In this document: in pieces, positions 1 through 63,945 of the stretch
Layout: each line of letters starts with the position of its first letter
How positions within the stretch are numbered: the stretch's first letter is position 1
Assembly: GCA_054601695.1 (NCBI GenBank)
Contig: BAAHQB010000023.1
Coordinates: 620,001 to 684,000 of the forward strand
Length of the DNA: 64,000 bases
Direction: 5' to 3'
Origin: Amorphochlora amoebiformis
Lineage: Eukaryota > Cercozoa > Chlorarachniophyceae
Notes under the pieces: model-generated
The model's input: only the letters and a program-made list of their open reading frames with translations
What the model was told of the DNA's origin: nothing
Database searches by the model: none
Made by a program: the position numbers and the translations under genes

Positions 1-133
1 GGTATTCAGCATGTATGTACCTGCAAATACAGATATAAATGTCCATATGGACATATATATGTACGGGTACATATATTATATAATATATAAAATATATATA
101 TTTTTTTTTTTTTATATATAATATATATATATA

Positions 134-177
<44 letters not shown>

Positions 178-180
178 TAA

Positions 181-740
181 ATATACCTTAAATTTGATAA
201 ATCGGCCCTTTCTCTACGTGGCTTTCAGGTCAACATATATATATATATAATATATAATATATTAAATTTTATTTTGATATATAATATATCTATATCATAA
301 TATATATATATATATATATATATAAATATACCTTAAATTTGATAAATCGGCCCTTTCTCTACGTGGCTTTCAGGTCAACACATATATTGTCTAATATATA
401 AAATATCTAAATTCTTTGATTTTGATATATAATATATCTATATCATAATATATATATATATATATATATAAATATACCTTAAATTTGATAAATCGGCCCT
501 TTCTCTACGTGGCTTTCAGGTCAACATATCTATTGTCTAATATATAAAATATCTAAATTCTTTGATTTTGATATATAATATATCTATATCATAATATATA
601 TATATATATATATATATAAATATACCTTAAATTTGATAAATCGGCCCTTTCTCTACGTGGCTTTCAGGTCAACATATATATTGTCTAATATATAAAATAT
701 CTAAATTCTTTGATTTTGATGTATAATATATCTATATCAT

Positions 741-772
<32 letters not shown>

Positions 773-973
773 TACCTTAAATTTGATAAATCGGCCCTTT
801 CTCTAAGTGGCTTTCAGGTCAACATATCTAATGTCTAATATGTAATATATCTGAATACTTTGATTTTGATAAATAATATACTATATATATATATATGTAA
901 TATAACTCTAATTTGATAAATCGACCCTTTCTCTATGTGGGTTTCAGGAGAAATATGCCCAAACTTCACATCC

Positions 974-1010
<37 letters not shown>

Positions 1011-1290
1011 CAATATAATATAAATGTGTAAATATAACTCTAATTTTATAAATCGGCTCTTTCTCTACGTGGATTTCAGGTCAATATGCCCAAACTTCAT
1101 ATCTATAATATGTAATACATGTAATATATGTATATTATGTAATATACAAATACATAACTTTGATTTCGATATGTAATATATGTATATTATAACATATATA
1201 TATATATATACATATTATATAAATATGTAAATATAACTTTAATTTTATAAATCGGCCTTTTCTCTACGTGGATTTCAGGTGAATATAGGT
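181..1290 (+). repeat. Satellite of about 147 bp: repeated exon 3' edge plus splice donor
   Basis: Eight copies of a 45 to 50 bp core separated by (TA)n; cores begin near 186, 331, 477, 625, 775, 906, 1039 and 1237, so the first five have periods of 145 to 150 bp. Each core ends in TTTCAG followed by GTCAAC or a variant, a possible splice donor. Read in phase 0 the first five cores encode FDKSALSLRGFQ, which fits directly before the CobW exon at 1710. No copy has an acceptor, so the real exon probably lies left of the window and these are intronic copies of its end. The sixth copy has lost its GT. A degenerate ninth copy is near 1515-1555. Confidence 0.75.
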
Positions 1291-1422
1291 GTATTGTTTA
1301 TATATCCCAATATGTATACAGATATATTAGATATTGCTTACATGTATGCTTTAAAAATATTCTCATGTACACTCACACATATTAATATAAATAATGTATG
1401 TGGACAACATATATTTATATAT

Positions 1423-1453
<31 letters not shown>

Positions 1454-1563
1454 TAATATACATACATATATATATGTACATACATATATGCATACATATA
1501 TATATACATATACTATAATCGGCTCTCCTCTTCGTAGATTCTACAGGCAAATAAAGATATTCC

Positions 1564-1594
<31 letters not shown>

Positions 1595-1709
1595 ATATAT
1601 ATATATATATATATAATATATATATATATATTATGAATGAATACAATATACATATATATATATGTATGTATATTATATATATATATATATATATATACCA
1701 TACTAACAG

Positions 1710-9086
<7,377 letters not shown>

Positions 9087-9346
9087 TCTAGTCTTAATCA
9101 AGCTGATATATTTGTCGTACATATCATTCATACTCCTTCTAGTACTAGCGAGACGAGCCCTAGCTGTAGCCTCTGGATATACCGTAGTAGATAATAGTTC
9201 TCATATGTGTATATACTAGCTTGGCTAGGCTGTTAGATGTAAGTATTCTGAGACCAGTCACTAGTCGCTAGAGTCGGCGTATGCTCATGACATCTTGTCA
9301 GTGGCATATCAAGATATATAGTGATCTAGTAAGTACCATACACATA

Positions 9347-9436
<90 letters not shown>

Positions 9437-9456
9437 TTGTATATATATATATAAAT

Positions 9457-9519
<63 letters not shown>

Positions 9520-10388
9520 ACACAGTGTGTGTGTGTGTGTGTGTGTGTGGGTGCATATATTTTTTTTGTTCTTGTGCATATAATATGTCTACGTACGTAT
9601 CTAGTATATGAGTACGTATACCTTCACTACGTATACGTACGTATACGTACGACTACTAGTACTACAGGTACGTATTACTGTACTGGACGTTGTACGTATA
9701 TTGTTACGTACGTACGTTTAAGGGTATCATGGTATTGTTACAATGTGTATACGTACCTTCTTGACCTTCGTTTACAACATGTATCTTGGCTAGATCTAAT
9801 TATATGTCTAGACGAATACTCAGTGCTCAGAGTCATCTAGTCATGATTAGAATTCTATTTGCAACCGTCACGCATATGTATTTTGTTTGGTTTCTGCAAT
9901 TGCAATGGATATTTGTCAATATCGTAATATTTCTATCTATCCATGATATGCTAAGATATGTACATCTAGACATACGAACTAGGCTGGGGTATTCTAGTAG
10001 TATCATAGAGTATCTAGAGTATTATTCCCTATACATATATATATATAATATATATACATATATATATATATATACATACATATATATATGTGTGTGTGTT
10101 ACATATACTAGATATATCATACCGTGTGTGTGTGTGTGTGTGTACGTATCTAGACAATGCCTACATATCAGCTATCTACGCTATAGTGTTTACTCTACTA
10201 GCTAGACTAGATAGACTCTAGTTACTAGAGTTACTGTAGCTAGAATGGTACTAGTGGTATCACAAATTATGGTACATTAGATACAATGTGCGTATCCCTA
10301 ATCTTATCATGAGGCTCAGTGATGACATTAGATTGGATTCATGTTCAATAGCAACAAAATCTGCCTAAGTACTAGTAATCACTACAGT
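9087..10388. other. Convergent 3' intergenic region, CTAG-rich
   Basis: Lies between the stop of the CobW gene (9086) and the stop of ATRX (10389). Contains a CA/TA/TG block at 9349-9552, then mostly unique AT-rich DNA with about 24 CTAG tetramers from 9200 to 10380, several times more than chance, plus clusters of TACGTA (9590-9720). No gene seen. Confidence 0.75.
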
Positions 10389-17888
<7,500 letters not shown>

Positions 17889-18300
17889 TTTCAATTTCGC
17901 CTAAAATGCATCATTATTGGTGTACACGTGTCTTTGCATGGGGTCTACACGTGTCCAACACTGTCCATGCATCTCACACGAATGAGAGCCGCATGGTGTG
18001 GGCTTGAGGCTTGGATTTGGGCCTACGTGCAGGAGATAGTGTGAAAAAAAGATATTGGGCGTTTCCTAAGGCTGATATTCACGCAAAAACGTATTTTGTG
18101 GGAGAGAATTTGGGCAGAGTAGGGCGCCGTCGCCGGCAATACGCACACGTGCACGCGAAACAGATACCGTTGTCCCGATGTGCATGTTTACAGGGAACTT
18201 TTTATGTTGTCAAACATTTGTAGAATACACCAACATTCTGTGCATTTCTTATGGGAGGGAGTGTGAGAGGGAGAGAGGCTCGGTCGGGGTAGTGTTTACA
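17889..18300 (-). promoter_or_regulatory. ATRX upstream region with three CACGTG boxes
   Basis: Non-repetitive, GC-richer DNA upstream of the ATRX ATG. CACGTG palindromes, typical bHLH/bZIP sites, occur at 17925-17930, 17948-17953 and 18146-18151, the first two as ACACGTGTC. Promoter role is inferred from position. Confidence 0.5.
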
Positions 18301-18501
18301 TGTTTTTCGAATATGATGTATACATATATATATATATACATACATATATATAATATATACAATATAAAATACAATCGTATTATATATTAGAGCAAGGAGG
18401 TAAAAGAGTAGAGACTCTCCTTTCTCTCTCTCTCTCTTAGGCTCGCCAAAAACACAATACAATTATAGTATAATCATGATATAGTATACTATGTATGCAC
18501 A

Positions 18502-18539
<38 letters not shown>

Positions 18540-18729
18540 ATAATAATATATATACATATACAAATACATAAATATATATATATATATGTATACATGTATA
18601 TATATATACATATATATATAATATATTATATATATATATATATATGTAAATTATATATATATATTATATATATACATATGTATATATATATATATATATA
18701 TATAAAACATATATCTAGATATATATATT

Positions 18730-18768
<39 letters not shown>

Positions 18769-18799
18769 CACATATATCTGTATAATATATATAAAAAAA

Positions 18800-18841
<42 letters not shown>

Positions 18842-18868
18842 ATGTATATCATGATTCATGATATTCAT

Positions 18869-18913
<45 letters not shown>

Positions 18914-19139
18914 GTATATATATAATATTATATATGTATGTATGTATAATATCAGGCCCTAGTGCGAAATTACTAACGAATATGATAATAATATTGTAAA
19001 TTTGTAATGTATGATAACTATATATACTAGTATATATAAATATATACATACATATAAATCATTATTAACATAGTATATACTATACAGAAAACACACACAC
19101 ACACGATACAATATATTTGTACATATATATATTTATAAA
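18301..19139. repeat. (TA)n-rich intergenic block
   Basis: Mostly (TA)n with TATG/TACA variants; the only non-repetitive pieces are near 18385-18490 and 18955-19080, where I see no exon or RNA gene. Confidence 0.7.
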
Positions 19140-19523
19140 CTTACATCAGTTTTCTGGCATTATAGTGGCATACGTAAAAATTTTCTTTGTTGTACACCCG
19201 TTGGACATATAATTCCTCTATACATACTAGTACGCTATGACTTAGATGATGGTGCTTCGGTATTTAGATTGAGTTTTACTACATACAATATAATATTGCA
19301 CTTCAATGTATTACTTATTATATAATATATATGTATACATATATGTACACTGTATACTACATGTGCGTTCATACTCGCAGCTTTAAAGTATGATATTTTA
19401 TGTATTCTTTTGATTTTACGGATTGAATGGAATGACGTCAACTTCATACACTAGGGGTCTAGACTAGTAGACGCCGCTTGACTCAGTACTACAAAACGCT
19501 ATTGCGCACAATTCATGAATAAT
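19140..19523. other. 3' flank of the tandem-GNAT gene
   Basis: Unique AT-rich DNA downstream of the GNAT stop. CTAG tetramers cluster at 19451-19470 and 19538-19541. No gene seen. Confidence 0.5.
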
Positions 19524-35486
<15,963 letters not shown>

Positions 35487-36539
35487 CTCCACCCTCGGCG
35501 ACGCGCGAAGCTCTTCCCCCTACAGCATCATACGCCTTATAAAGCGCCACGTATCCCTCCCATCCACCCACACTTCTCATTTTTCTCCTCTATTCCCCTC
35601 TTTCTAACCCTCCAGAAAGTCTTCACCCTTCTGTCTTGATATCACGAAAAAATGAGCATTTTACCACCCTTTCGGCTCTCGAGAAGAAGCCGAATTTGAC
35701 GCGCTGGGCCGGTTTGGACAGTTTTGGGGAGAAATATACCAGAAAATACGCAATTAAAACAGCTGAGGGGGAGTTCAGGATTAATCGATGTTCGGAATAG
35801 TGAGGGAATGCGGAATCAGGAGGGTGGTAGAGGCAGCCGGGACGGAACCTGGAAGGAGACGAGAGAGGCGGACGGCCATTTGGGCCGAAGAGATATTTCT
35901 TTCTAGAAAAAAAAATTCTTCGGGATTGTGTGACAACAGGAGGTGTCACATATTAAATATGTGTCGGCGAACTTTTCGCCGCTGGTTATCTTTTCGCCAC
36001 TGACTTGAAAAGAAAAAAAAAAAAACTCCTTTGCGCGTGCTTCTGTTCGGCGTTCTCCCCCCCCACCCCCACCCCCACCACTGGTCCTATCTTTATCGAC
36101 GTAGCTCCACCTTTGACCGGTAGCCCCCCTCTGATTTCGGGGAGTGTGCGAGGTTTTAATTTTATGTTTTATTTACGCGGCACAGGTATGAGCTTGAGCG
36201 ACGGGTTTTCTCTAGTGCTGAGGTATTATTGCACGTGTATTTATTTATGTTTGCATGTGAAGAGAGGGGGGGGGGGGGGGGTGAAGAGAGGGAGAGAAAA
36301 GAGGGAGAGAAGAGAGAGAGAGAGAGGGAGAGAAGAGAGGAAGAGAAGAGAGGGAGAGAAGTGAGGAAGAGCTCGAGAGAATAGAGTGCCGGAATTGAGA
36401 AATAGAGTCTTTGGAGAGGAAAGACATGCAGATAGAGAGAAGTGTGAAAGAGAGTGAGAGGGCAGGGAAGGACAAGGAGGGTGTAGTATACATATGTGGA
36501 CAACTAATAGCAGTATTGATGTGTAATAGGGTTCAATAG
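35487..36539. promoter_or_regulatory. Divergent promoter region of the GNAT and coiled-coil genes
   Basis: Non-repetitive, GC-richer DNA between two divergent genes. On the minus strand TTTATAAGG (35535-35543), a TATA-like box, is about 50 bp before the GNAT ATG at 35486. On the plus strand a GTGAGTATGT donor at 36540, preceded by in-frame stops, suggests a 5' UTR exon ending at 36539 and spliced to an AG at 36798-36799. Also holds a C-rich run (36058-36078) and a G/GA tract (36265-36360). Small open frames here have no recognisable product. Confidence 0.55.
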
Positions 36540-36589
36540 GTGAGTATGTAGATTGTCCCGGAATATGTTATATAATTTGTAGATGTCTA

Positions 36590-36621
<32 letters not shown>

Positions 36622-36759
36622 TATTATATATATATATACATACATATATATATATGTGTGTGTGTGTATGTAATATACATACACATATTGAATATGTATA
36701 TATATGTATATGTATATATATGTATATGTATATGTATTATACATATACATATAATTATA

Positions 36760-36790
<31 letters not shown>

Positions 36791-36804
36791 AATATATAGT
36801 CCCA

Positions 36805-56238
<19,434 letters not shown>

Positions 56239-56911
56239 GCTCTTTCGATTCTAGTATAACTTGTATAACGATGCTTAACGTTAAAGCATATAATTTAAAA
56301 AAAAAGTTATGTTTTTTGTATATAAACTTCAGAAGTGTGGATCAATCATCTAGTCATGTTAAAATAAATCAGTCGCGACGTAAACACTGTCTAGACTGTT
56401 AGTATGTAGATAGCCTCACATACTAGATATACTAGATATACGGAATAGCATCATGCTATCAAGTCGTAGTAGTCTAGCAGTAATACTGTAACAATACATG
56501 TAGTTACCACTGGTTCATGAGGCGGCAATATGTCCACGTAGTATGTATTTCAAAATAATCTAGATAATTTCTAGAATTTAGATATTTTAGATATATATAT
56601 ATATATAATCATTGGGCCGGCGCACAGACTCCTAGACTCTGGCGGTATCCAGTCTTGATCGTAGCATTGGGGTATGAGTCCTAGATCTAGTAGATATCCT
56701 AGAGATATAAGCTAGATAAGCATGTGATACTGATGTCTAGATACTAGAGATATGTTCACGTTTTGATCATGATAAGCAATTAACTTGCCGGGGTGTCTAG
56801 TGTAAATCGCAGTCAAAATTAAATGATTCTGAAAAAGCGCTCGAGCCATCTGGTGTAGTCAAAAATGATTAAAAAAGCAGCTAGCCATCATATGACCTTG
56901 GTCTGATAGAT
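56239..56911. other. Convergent 3' intergenic region, CTAG-rich
   Basis: 673 bp between the stops of the coiled-coil gene and the DRC12-like gene. Almost free of TA microsatellite; about 17 CTAG tetramers, several inside longer palindromes such as TCTAGA. No gene seen. Confidence 0.75.
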
Positions 56912-57037
56912 CTAGATGGAAGTAAGTTTGAACGTCTTGGAGTGCATAGCAGACCCGGTCTGAATGTCGGTGTCGATGTACGTGCTTCTGTTCTTCTCGA
57001 TGCCTCTAGACTGAATGGGTGTGTCATATGGTTTGAA

Positions 57038-57073
<36 letters not shown>

Positions 57074-57200
57074 CATATATAGTCTAGATAGTATATTTAT
57101 ATATATATATATATATATATATGTGTATATATATATATATACTAGATGAGTAGATTCATTATACATATATATATATATATAATATATATATATATATATG

Positions 57201-57236
<36 letters not shown>

Positions 57237-57556
57237 CAATATTCATATGAGAACGACACACACATACATTGTATACAGATACATAGACATGCATCAAACA
57301 TAGATGTATGAATATGTATTATTTCGTATACAGTAATCTCAATCTTCTCGTTCATGCCCTCGAGCGTTTCCTGATAACAGGATGGGAAAAAAAAAACAGA
57401 CAGAAACACGGAGATTAGAACCTCGAACTATCTCCCTCTCTTTCCATCTCTCTCTCTTTCAACCCTCTCCTCTCTCTGTTTCTAAATCACTCGCTGTCTT
57501 CGTTTATCTTGAGGGGATGTGATCTACTCAGTGATGTCCCTCTCTGTCTCTCTCTT

Positions 57557-57587
<31 letters not shown>

Positions 57588-58344
57588 ACATCTGGAAGCA
57601 AGTTTGCATACTTTTGTTACACCTTATATACATACATATATATATATATATATATATTGTGAATATATTATATATATATATATTTATATATATATATATA
57701 TATATCCTCTCTCTTCCCCCTCCTTCTCTCTCTCTAATCACCTTGAGCATGAGACCAAACTCAGCGGTGACGTCCTTCATCTTCCGCTTATAGTCCTCGA
57801 TGACCTGGTCCTTCTGCTGGATAATGGTGTCCTTTTTCTCGAGTTCCTTTTCATACCTCTTCTTCTCGTGTTCTGGTTTGGTTGCGATACGGTTCATAAG
57901 CTTGAACTATATTATTGTGTGCTTGTAATGTTTGTGATTGTTGTGATGATGTGTGTGTTTTTGTGAGGTTATTGGTTATGGATATGATATGTTGGGTTAT
58001 GTCGTGTTATTGGTAATCTCATATGTTTGTGATATATATATATATATATATATCTTGAGTTTGTGATGTCATTTGTTTTGATGTTGGGTGTCATTTGTTT
58101 GATTTCATGTGTTGTGATACCATGTGTTTTTTGATATCAACTGACAAATACACCCCAAATATTGAATTCAAGACACCCCACATATCGACCGTCAAGATAT
58201 CCCACATATTGACTGTCAAGACATCCCACGTTTTGACTGGTGTGTGTGTGTAATATATAAAAAAGGTCTCAAGATATCTAGAATACCTAAATACACATCA
58301 ACACATACATGTATATACCTACATAATTACTTAAATATGTGCGA

Positions 58345-58381
<37 letters not shown>

Positions 58382-58644
58382 GCTTCACATATATGTATAT
58401 GTATATAATGTACGTATTGACTGTCAAGACACCCATACGCCCAATGCCAGAGTTTGATTGTCAAGACTGTGAGTAAGTTAGACCTTTGCACGCATGTATG
58501 AGTTCGTAATATCATCGGTTTGTGTTTACATACGTAAATTGGATCTCATATATATATATATAAATATATATGTTATATATATATATATATATATATACTA
58601 TAATATATATTATATATTTATAATTTATATATATATACATATAT

Positions 58645-58714
<70 letters not shown>

Positions 58715-58718
58715 TATA

Positions 58719-58776
<58 letters not shown>

Positions 58777-58908
58777 CGTAATAATATATATAATATATAT
58801 ATATATATGTAACAATAAATATATATATATATATATATTATATTTATATTTATAAACATATATTTACATATATATGTATATATATGTTACATATATATAA
58901 CAACATCT

Positions 58909-58952
<44 letters not shown>

Positions 58953-59013
58953 ACAATATATTATATATATATATAATATATATATATATATATTATACAT
59001 ATACATACATATG

Positions 59014-59057
<44 letters not shown>

Positions 59058-59473
59058 AATGCATATTAACGTAAATACATACAAATACACGCACACCAAA
59101 CACACTCCCGCGCAAATCTACACACACACAAACACACACACACACACACAAAACTACAAAGTCATGAGATGAACAAACACAAGATCACCCAAAAAAAAAT
59201 TTAAAAATTTCTCTCTTTTCTGACACCTAACGCTTCTCCAGCCGCACTAATTTCTTCCTGTAACTCCGTGATTTTCTCTTGCATTTTTTTTCTCATCGCC
59301 TTGTAGTGGCGGGTCATCTCGGCTGATATCTTGAAGGTGAGTTGCTGGGATAGTGTAGGTATGTATGTATTTGTGTGTGTGTGTGTGTGTGTGTATTTTT
59401 CTCCTTCATATGTATATTCTGTTTATGTACGTACGGCTTGTTAAGTGTGTATGGATATGGGGATGCACAAATG

Positions 59474-59528
<55 letters not shown>

Positions 59529-59610
59529 TATGGGTTGTATAATAAATATATATATATATATATATTATATGTATAGATATTATATATATATATATATATA
59601 TATATACATA

Positions 59611-59664
<54 letters not shown>

Positions 59665-60360
59665 CATACACATATACATATGTAATAAAAAAATCTAATA
59701 TATTTTGCTGAAATATCCACCTTCTCTTCCTCAAAATCCTGCGCCAAAGTCCCGTACCTTTGTCTCAGATCCTTCACGACAGCGGCCGCACCACTCGATT
59801 TATTCGTTTGCAAGACTGAACCCAACAAAAAAAATACATGCTCATTATATATTATACAGATGTATGCATATATATGTGTGATATTATATAATATATATAT
59901 ATATATATATAGTATATATGTATATATAATACTATATGTAATGATATGTATATATATATATATATATATAATATATTTGTATATACATATATATATACAT
60001 ATATATTTATACATATATATTCGATGCAGGTATGTATACATGTAGATACATGACTTATATCATACACTCGCACCCCCACCCCACCTATTCCCTCCCCACT
60101 CGAAAAACAATCACTTGTTCGCTTTCCCACCAAACCAACTCGCATCTCATTTATTCTACTTCTTCTCCTCTTTCCCTTCCTCTCTCTCCTCCAATTATCT
60201 CTCTTTCTCTCCTTCTCCTTCCCTGCCTCCCCCGCCAGCCCGAATCCCTCTTCTTACCGAGTCTGTGCCTCAACGATTCCAGCTGCATCTCCAAGACTTT
60301 CGCCTTCTCCTCGGCGCTCTCAATGTCTCCATTCTTCTTCTTCGGCTTCCTCTTCGCCAT
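56912..60360 (-). CDS. DRC12/CCDC153-like coiled-coil protein of the ciliary dynein regulatory complex
   Basis: Exons in gene order: 60360-60258, 59815-59721, 59344-59225, 57906-57742, 57370-57332, 57010-56912 (TAG); 206 aa, close to the roughly 210 aa of animal DRC12. Phases agree. Seen: basic start [12 protein letters not shown], then almost continuous coiled coil with [32 protein letters not shown] and [18 protein letters not shown], the order found in the CCDC153 family; the last 35 residues are not coiled coil. The dynein regulatory complex is part of the nexin link in motile axonemes, so this implies a flagellate. An in-frame ATG at 60480 could extend the start. The donor of exon 3 (GTCAGA) is weak and the phase there has an alternative. 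Starts 150 bp from the divergent VPS37-like gene. Confidence 0.75.
58140..58475. repeat. About 25-bp repeat (TATTGACTGTCAAGACATCC)
   Basis: Five to six decaying copies at 58165-58235 and 58412-58470 in the DRC12-like intron 57907-59224. Confidence 0.6.
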
Positions 60361-60509
60361 TTTAGACCCTTTATGTCGGTCAGGAGCGGGGAAAGCCTTC
60401 GCGTCCTTGTCCTTGTGTTGGTTACAGCCACTGGTGTGACAAATCAGAGTGACCGACAGACCCGAGCGCGAGTGTGACACACCTGAGTGACTAGAAGGAA
60501 AGGATTGCT
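60361..60509. promoter_or_regulatory. 149-bp bidirectional promoter
   Basis: Non-repetitive GC-richer sequence between two divergent start codons (60360 minus, 60510 plus). No TATA box seen. Shared regulation is inferred from spacing only. Confidence 0.55.
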
Positions 60510-61211
60510 ATGTTTAGACGCAGGAAGCAAACCACGAGCGGGTCGTACGGAATAGGCAGGAGGTCTAAGGGTGGGTTTTCAACATAAATCTAATCTCTGT
60601 GTGTATCAGGCGCGACAAGTTGGTCGAGGAGTTCATCAAGGCGTATCCGGTGGCGAAATCGAACGCTAGTCGTACCGTATTTGACTTCCCGGTCTCGACT
60701 TCAACTGGCGTCGTGGCGCTTCAAATGTAATGCTAAATCATCCCAACCAATCGGATTCGTCCTCCTTTTTCCCCGTTCATCCGAATTTTGCCTCGAAATG
60801 ACATACTTCCTGCGGCTTTAGGACCCTGCCTGTCGGCTTTCCTCAATCGAGGCCCATTGTGGTGTCACGAACGCAGATCCGGCATCATTTGTTCGATACT
60901 ACGATGAGAGTGGTAGGAAGCGCTTCCCTTCAAACTTGGACGGAGCATTCTAGGTATTTTCAATTCTTATTCTTGGGAGCAGGGCTGAAGGATATCTCGA
61001 AAGGGTGGGAGGAGGTTTCGTGGATTTATGTGACTTTTTGTTTCTGGGAATGTGAGCGGAGATGATTTTCTTTGTTTCCTTCTAATAGCTTGTCGAAGAC
61101 TGTGGAGAGCATAATCACAGATCTTCAGAGGTGTGTATATGTAATGTACGTTGATATAATGAACATACTCTTACATACGTATACGTATATGAATACACAT
61201 ATGTACTTCTG

Positions 61212-61263
<52 letters not shown>

Positions 61264-61331
61264 AGTGAAAACCTACATAATATTATTATTTATGTTTGTC
61301 TGTATATTATATTGAATACACACACACACAT

Positions 61332-61404
<73 letters not shown>

Positions 61405-61632
61405 ATATATAATATTATAATCTATGTGTGCCTATGCGTTATATTATATGTTTGCATACATTATATATATATATAATATTTGTATGTATAAATATACATA
61501 TTATATATGTTTTACAAATATTATATATGTTTTATATATGTTTGTGTGCTTAAATACATTTATGCATGTATCTACATTACTTATGTAAACATTTAAATAT
61601 AGTTTATACAGTGTATATTTACTGGGTGTGTT

Positions 61633-61684
<52 letters not shown>

Positions 61685-61723
61685 GTATATACATATATGT
61701 ATATATTATATATATTATATATA

Positions 61724-61781
<58 letters not shown>

Positions 61782-61788
61782 CGTAATT

Positions 61789-61819
<31 letters not shown>

Positions 61820-61903
61820 CATATATATGTACATGTTATATATATACACATATATATTATATATATATATATATTATATATATATATATATAATATATAT
61901 ACC

Positions 61904-61940
<37 letters not shown>

Positions 61941-62003
61941 GAATGTTCCCATCTTCCTGCGGCCCATGCCGGCGCGGTAATGCGACATAATATACTTACA
62001 TAT

Positions 62004-62086
<83 letters not shown>

Positions 62087-62821
62087 TATATATATACATA
62101 TGCATGCACATACAATATATATATATATATAATATATATGTATAATATATATATATATATATGTATTACTATCACATTATATACATTTACATCTATATCC
62201 ACTTTTTATATGGAACACTGTCCATACATCACACAAATACACTACCGCATGAATCAACAACCTTAAAAACCTTTATATACCCTTTCGCAACTTATTACAA
62301 AAAAAAAGTCAAATTGCAACCCCTAACCCTAACCCTAACCCTAACCCTAACCCTAACCCAAAAATATTCCTCCTCTTCTGCTTCTCACACACCCTCATTC
62401 TTTCTCGCCTCTCCCCTCACTTCTTCTGGAAACTTCCTGGGCAACCTCATATAGTTATCAAACCAGGTCTCCCATCACTTACGTCACTCCCACTCCTCCT
62501 AGTCCCGTAGCCCAGCCTCCTAGGCCTCCTCGCTCTCCTGTTGCCCGGCCGATGAATGTGAGAATTTCAAAACCTGTAAACTCACTACATCAGCCTTACG
62601 TCCACGTATATAATTTGGATGGATGTTAGATAATCATGTGATGTATGTGTATAGAGCTCAGCTGCAGAGGCCATTAGTAAGTTTTTGGTCTGAGTGCTTA
62701 TGTACGTATGCGTGGTAGATTGTGAATATGATTCACTTATGTATTAATGGCCCAGATTAGTTTGTTGAATGTATTAGTTGTGACTAGCGAAAAGTGATCA
62801 GCATATGTATATAGACGTATC

Positions 62822-62860
<39 letters not shown>

Positions 62861-62861
62861 A

Positions 62862-62900
<39 letters not shown>

Positions 62901-63034
62901 ACATAATATATATACATATATACATACATTTACTTACACATATCACACATACATATACATAAATATATACATATATATATATTTATATATATATATATAT
63001 ATATATATAACGATATAACTATATACATATATAA

Positions 63035-63077
<43 letters not shown>

Positions 63078-63321
63078 GGTGTATATTTAAACATATATGT
63101 ATATTTTCGTAGAAACTTGTAAATATATACATATACATAATATAATACATATATACATACATATATACATAGTACATTAAGAACACATCAAAAGGTTTAA
63201 TCTCACGTATGCAAACAAATACTCAGCGTCCCCCCCCCCAACGTAAGCCGGCGCCCTCTGTCGGGCCTGTATGGACACCTCCACATATCGACACCAAATT
63301 TGATATCTTGGACAGCTTCAA
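60510..63321 (+). CDS. VPS37A-like ESCRT-I subunit, 5' part, continues past window
   Basis: Exons: 60510-60562, 60610-60726, 60822-60953, 61089-61130, 61941-61976, 62455-62557, 63227-63321; phases agree; 192 residues, then open. Residues about 20-120 match the UEV-like domain of VPS37[11 protein letters not shown], then [41 protein letters not shown], corresponding to the family's LPpqFPqexPxixV, RHhlxD and HSxLgkiixxll. No catalytic Cys is visible, as expected for a UEV. A Pro/Arg-rich linker follows ([19 protein letters not shown]). VPS37 is part of ESCRT-I, which sorts ubiquitinated cargo at endosomes; its Mod(r) domain should follow. A likely fragment, [11 protein letters not shown], lies near 63908-63940, but I could not fit its junction. 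Confidence 0.82.
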
Positions 63322-63435
63322 GTTAACTCAAAATTTCACATATTTGTATGCATGGCCGGATGTATTATGTGTGTATGAATAGTAAATATTATACACATAT
63401 ACATGTGTGTTCATACATATACATATGTGTATGTG

Positions 63436-63480
<45 letters not shown>

Positions 63481-63594
63481 ACATATATATACATACATAC
63501 ATATATACATACATATGTGTGTAAATGTATATGTGTGTCGATATTTCATACATTTACGCGTAGATATCTGTGCTTTTTTATACAATTTGTAGAG

Positions 63595-63641
<47 letters not shown>

Positions 63642-63707
63642 TATATAATATATATACACACACATATACACACGTATATATTACATACACAAATGTATAC
63701 ATGTGTA

Positions 63708-63774
<67 letters not shown>

Positions 63775-63836
63775 GTGTGTGTATATGTGTGTATGTGTGT
63801 GTGTATACATACATATATACACATATTGTATACATA

Positions 63837-63875
<39 letters not shown>

Positions 63876-63892
63876 TATATTACATATATGTA

Positions 63893-63945
63893 CTGTTGGT
63901 ACCGAGGAGTTAAAAAAGCTAGTAGAGTCTGAGGATACATACATA
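63893..63945 (+). CDS. Possible next exon of the VPS37-like gene (start of Mod(r) region)
   Basis: Unique island reading [12 protein letters not shown] in plus frame, helical and acidic as expected for the start of Mod(r). There is no matching acceptor/phase with the exon ending at 63321 and no clear donor, so it may be a decayed copy or need an unseen exon. Confidence 0.35.

Noticed and set aside
35623-36364. Small open frames in the divergent promoter region
   Set aside because: They overlap on both strands, show no recognisable domain, and their ends do not fit the flanking exon phases.
62655-62676. Extra exon of the VPS37-like gene (AG before, GTAAGT after)
   Set aside because: Its end phase does not fit the exon at 63227, while 62557 joins 63227 directly in phase.
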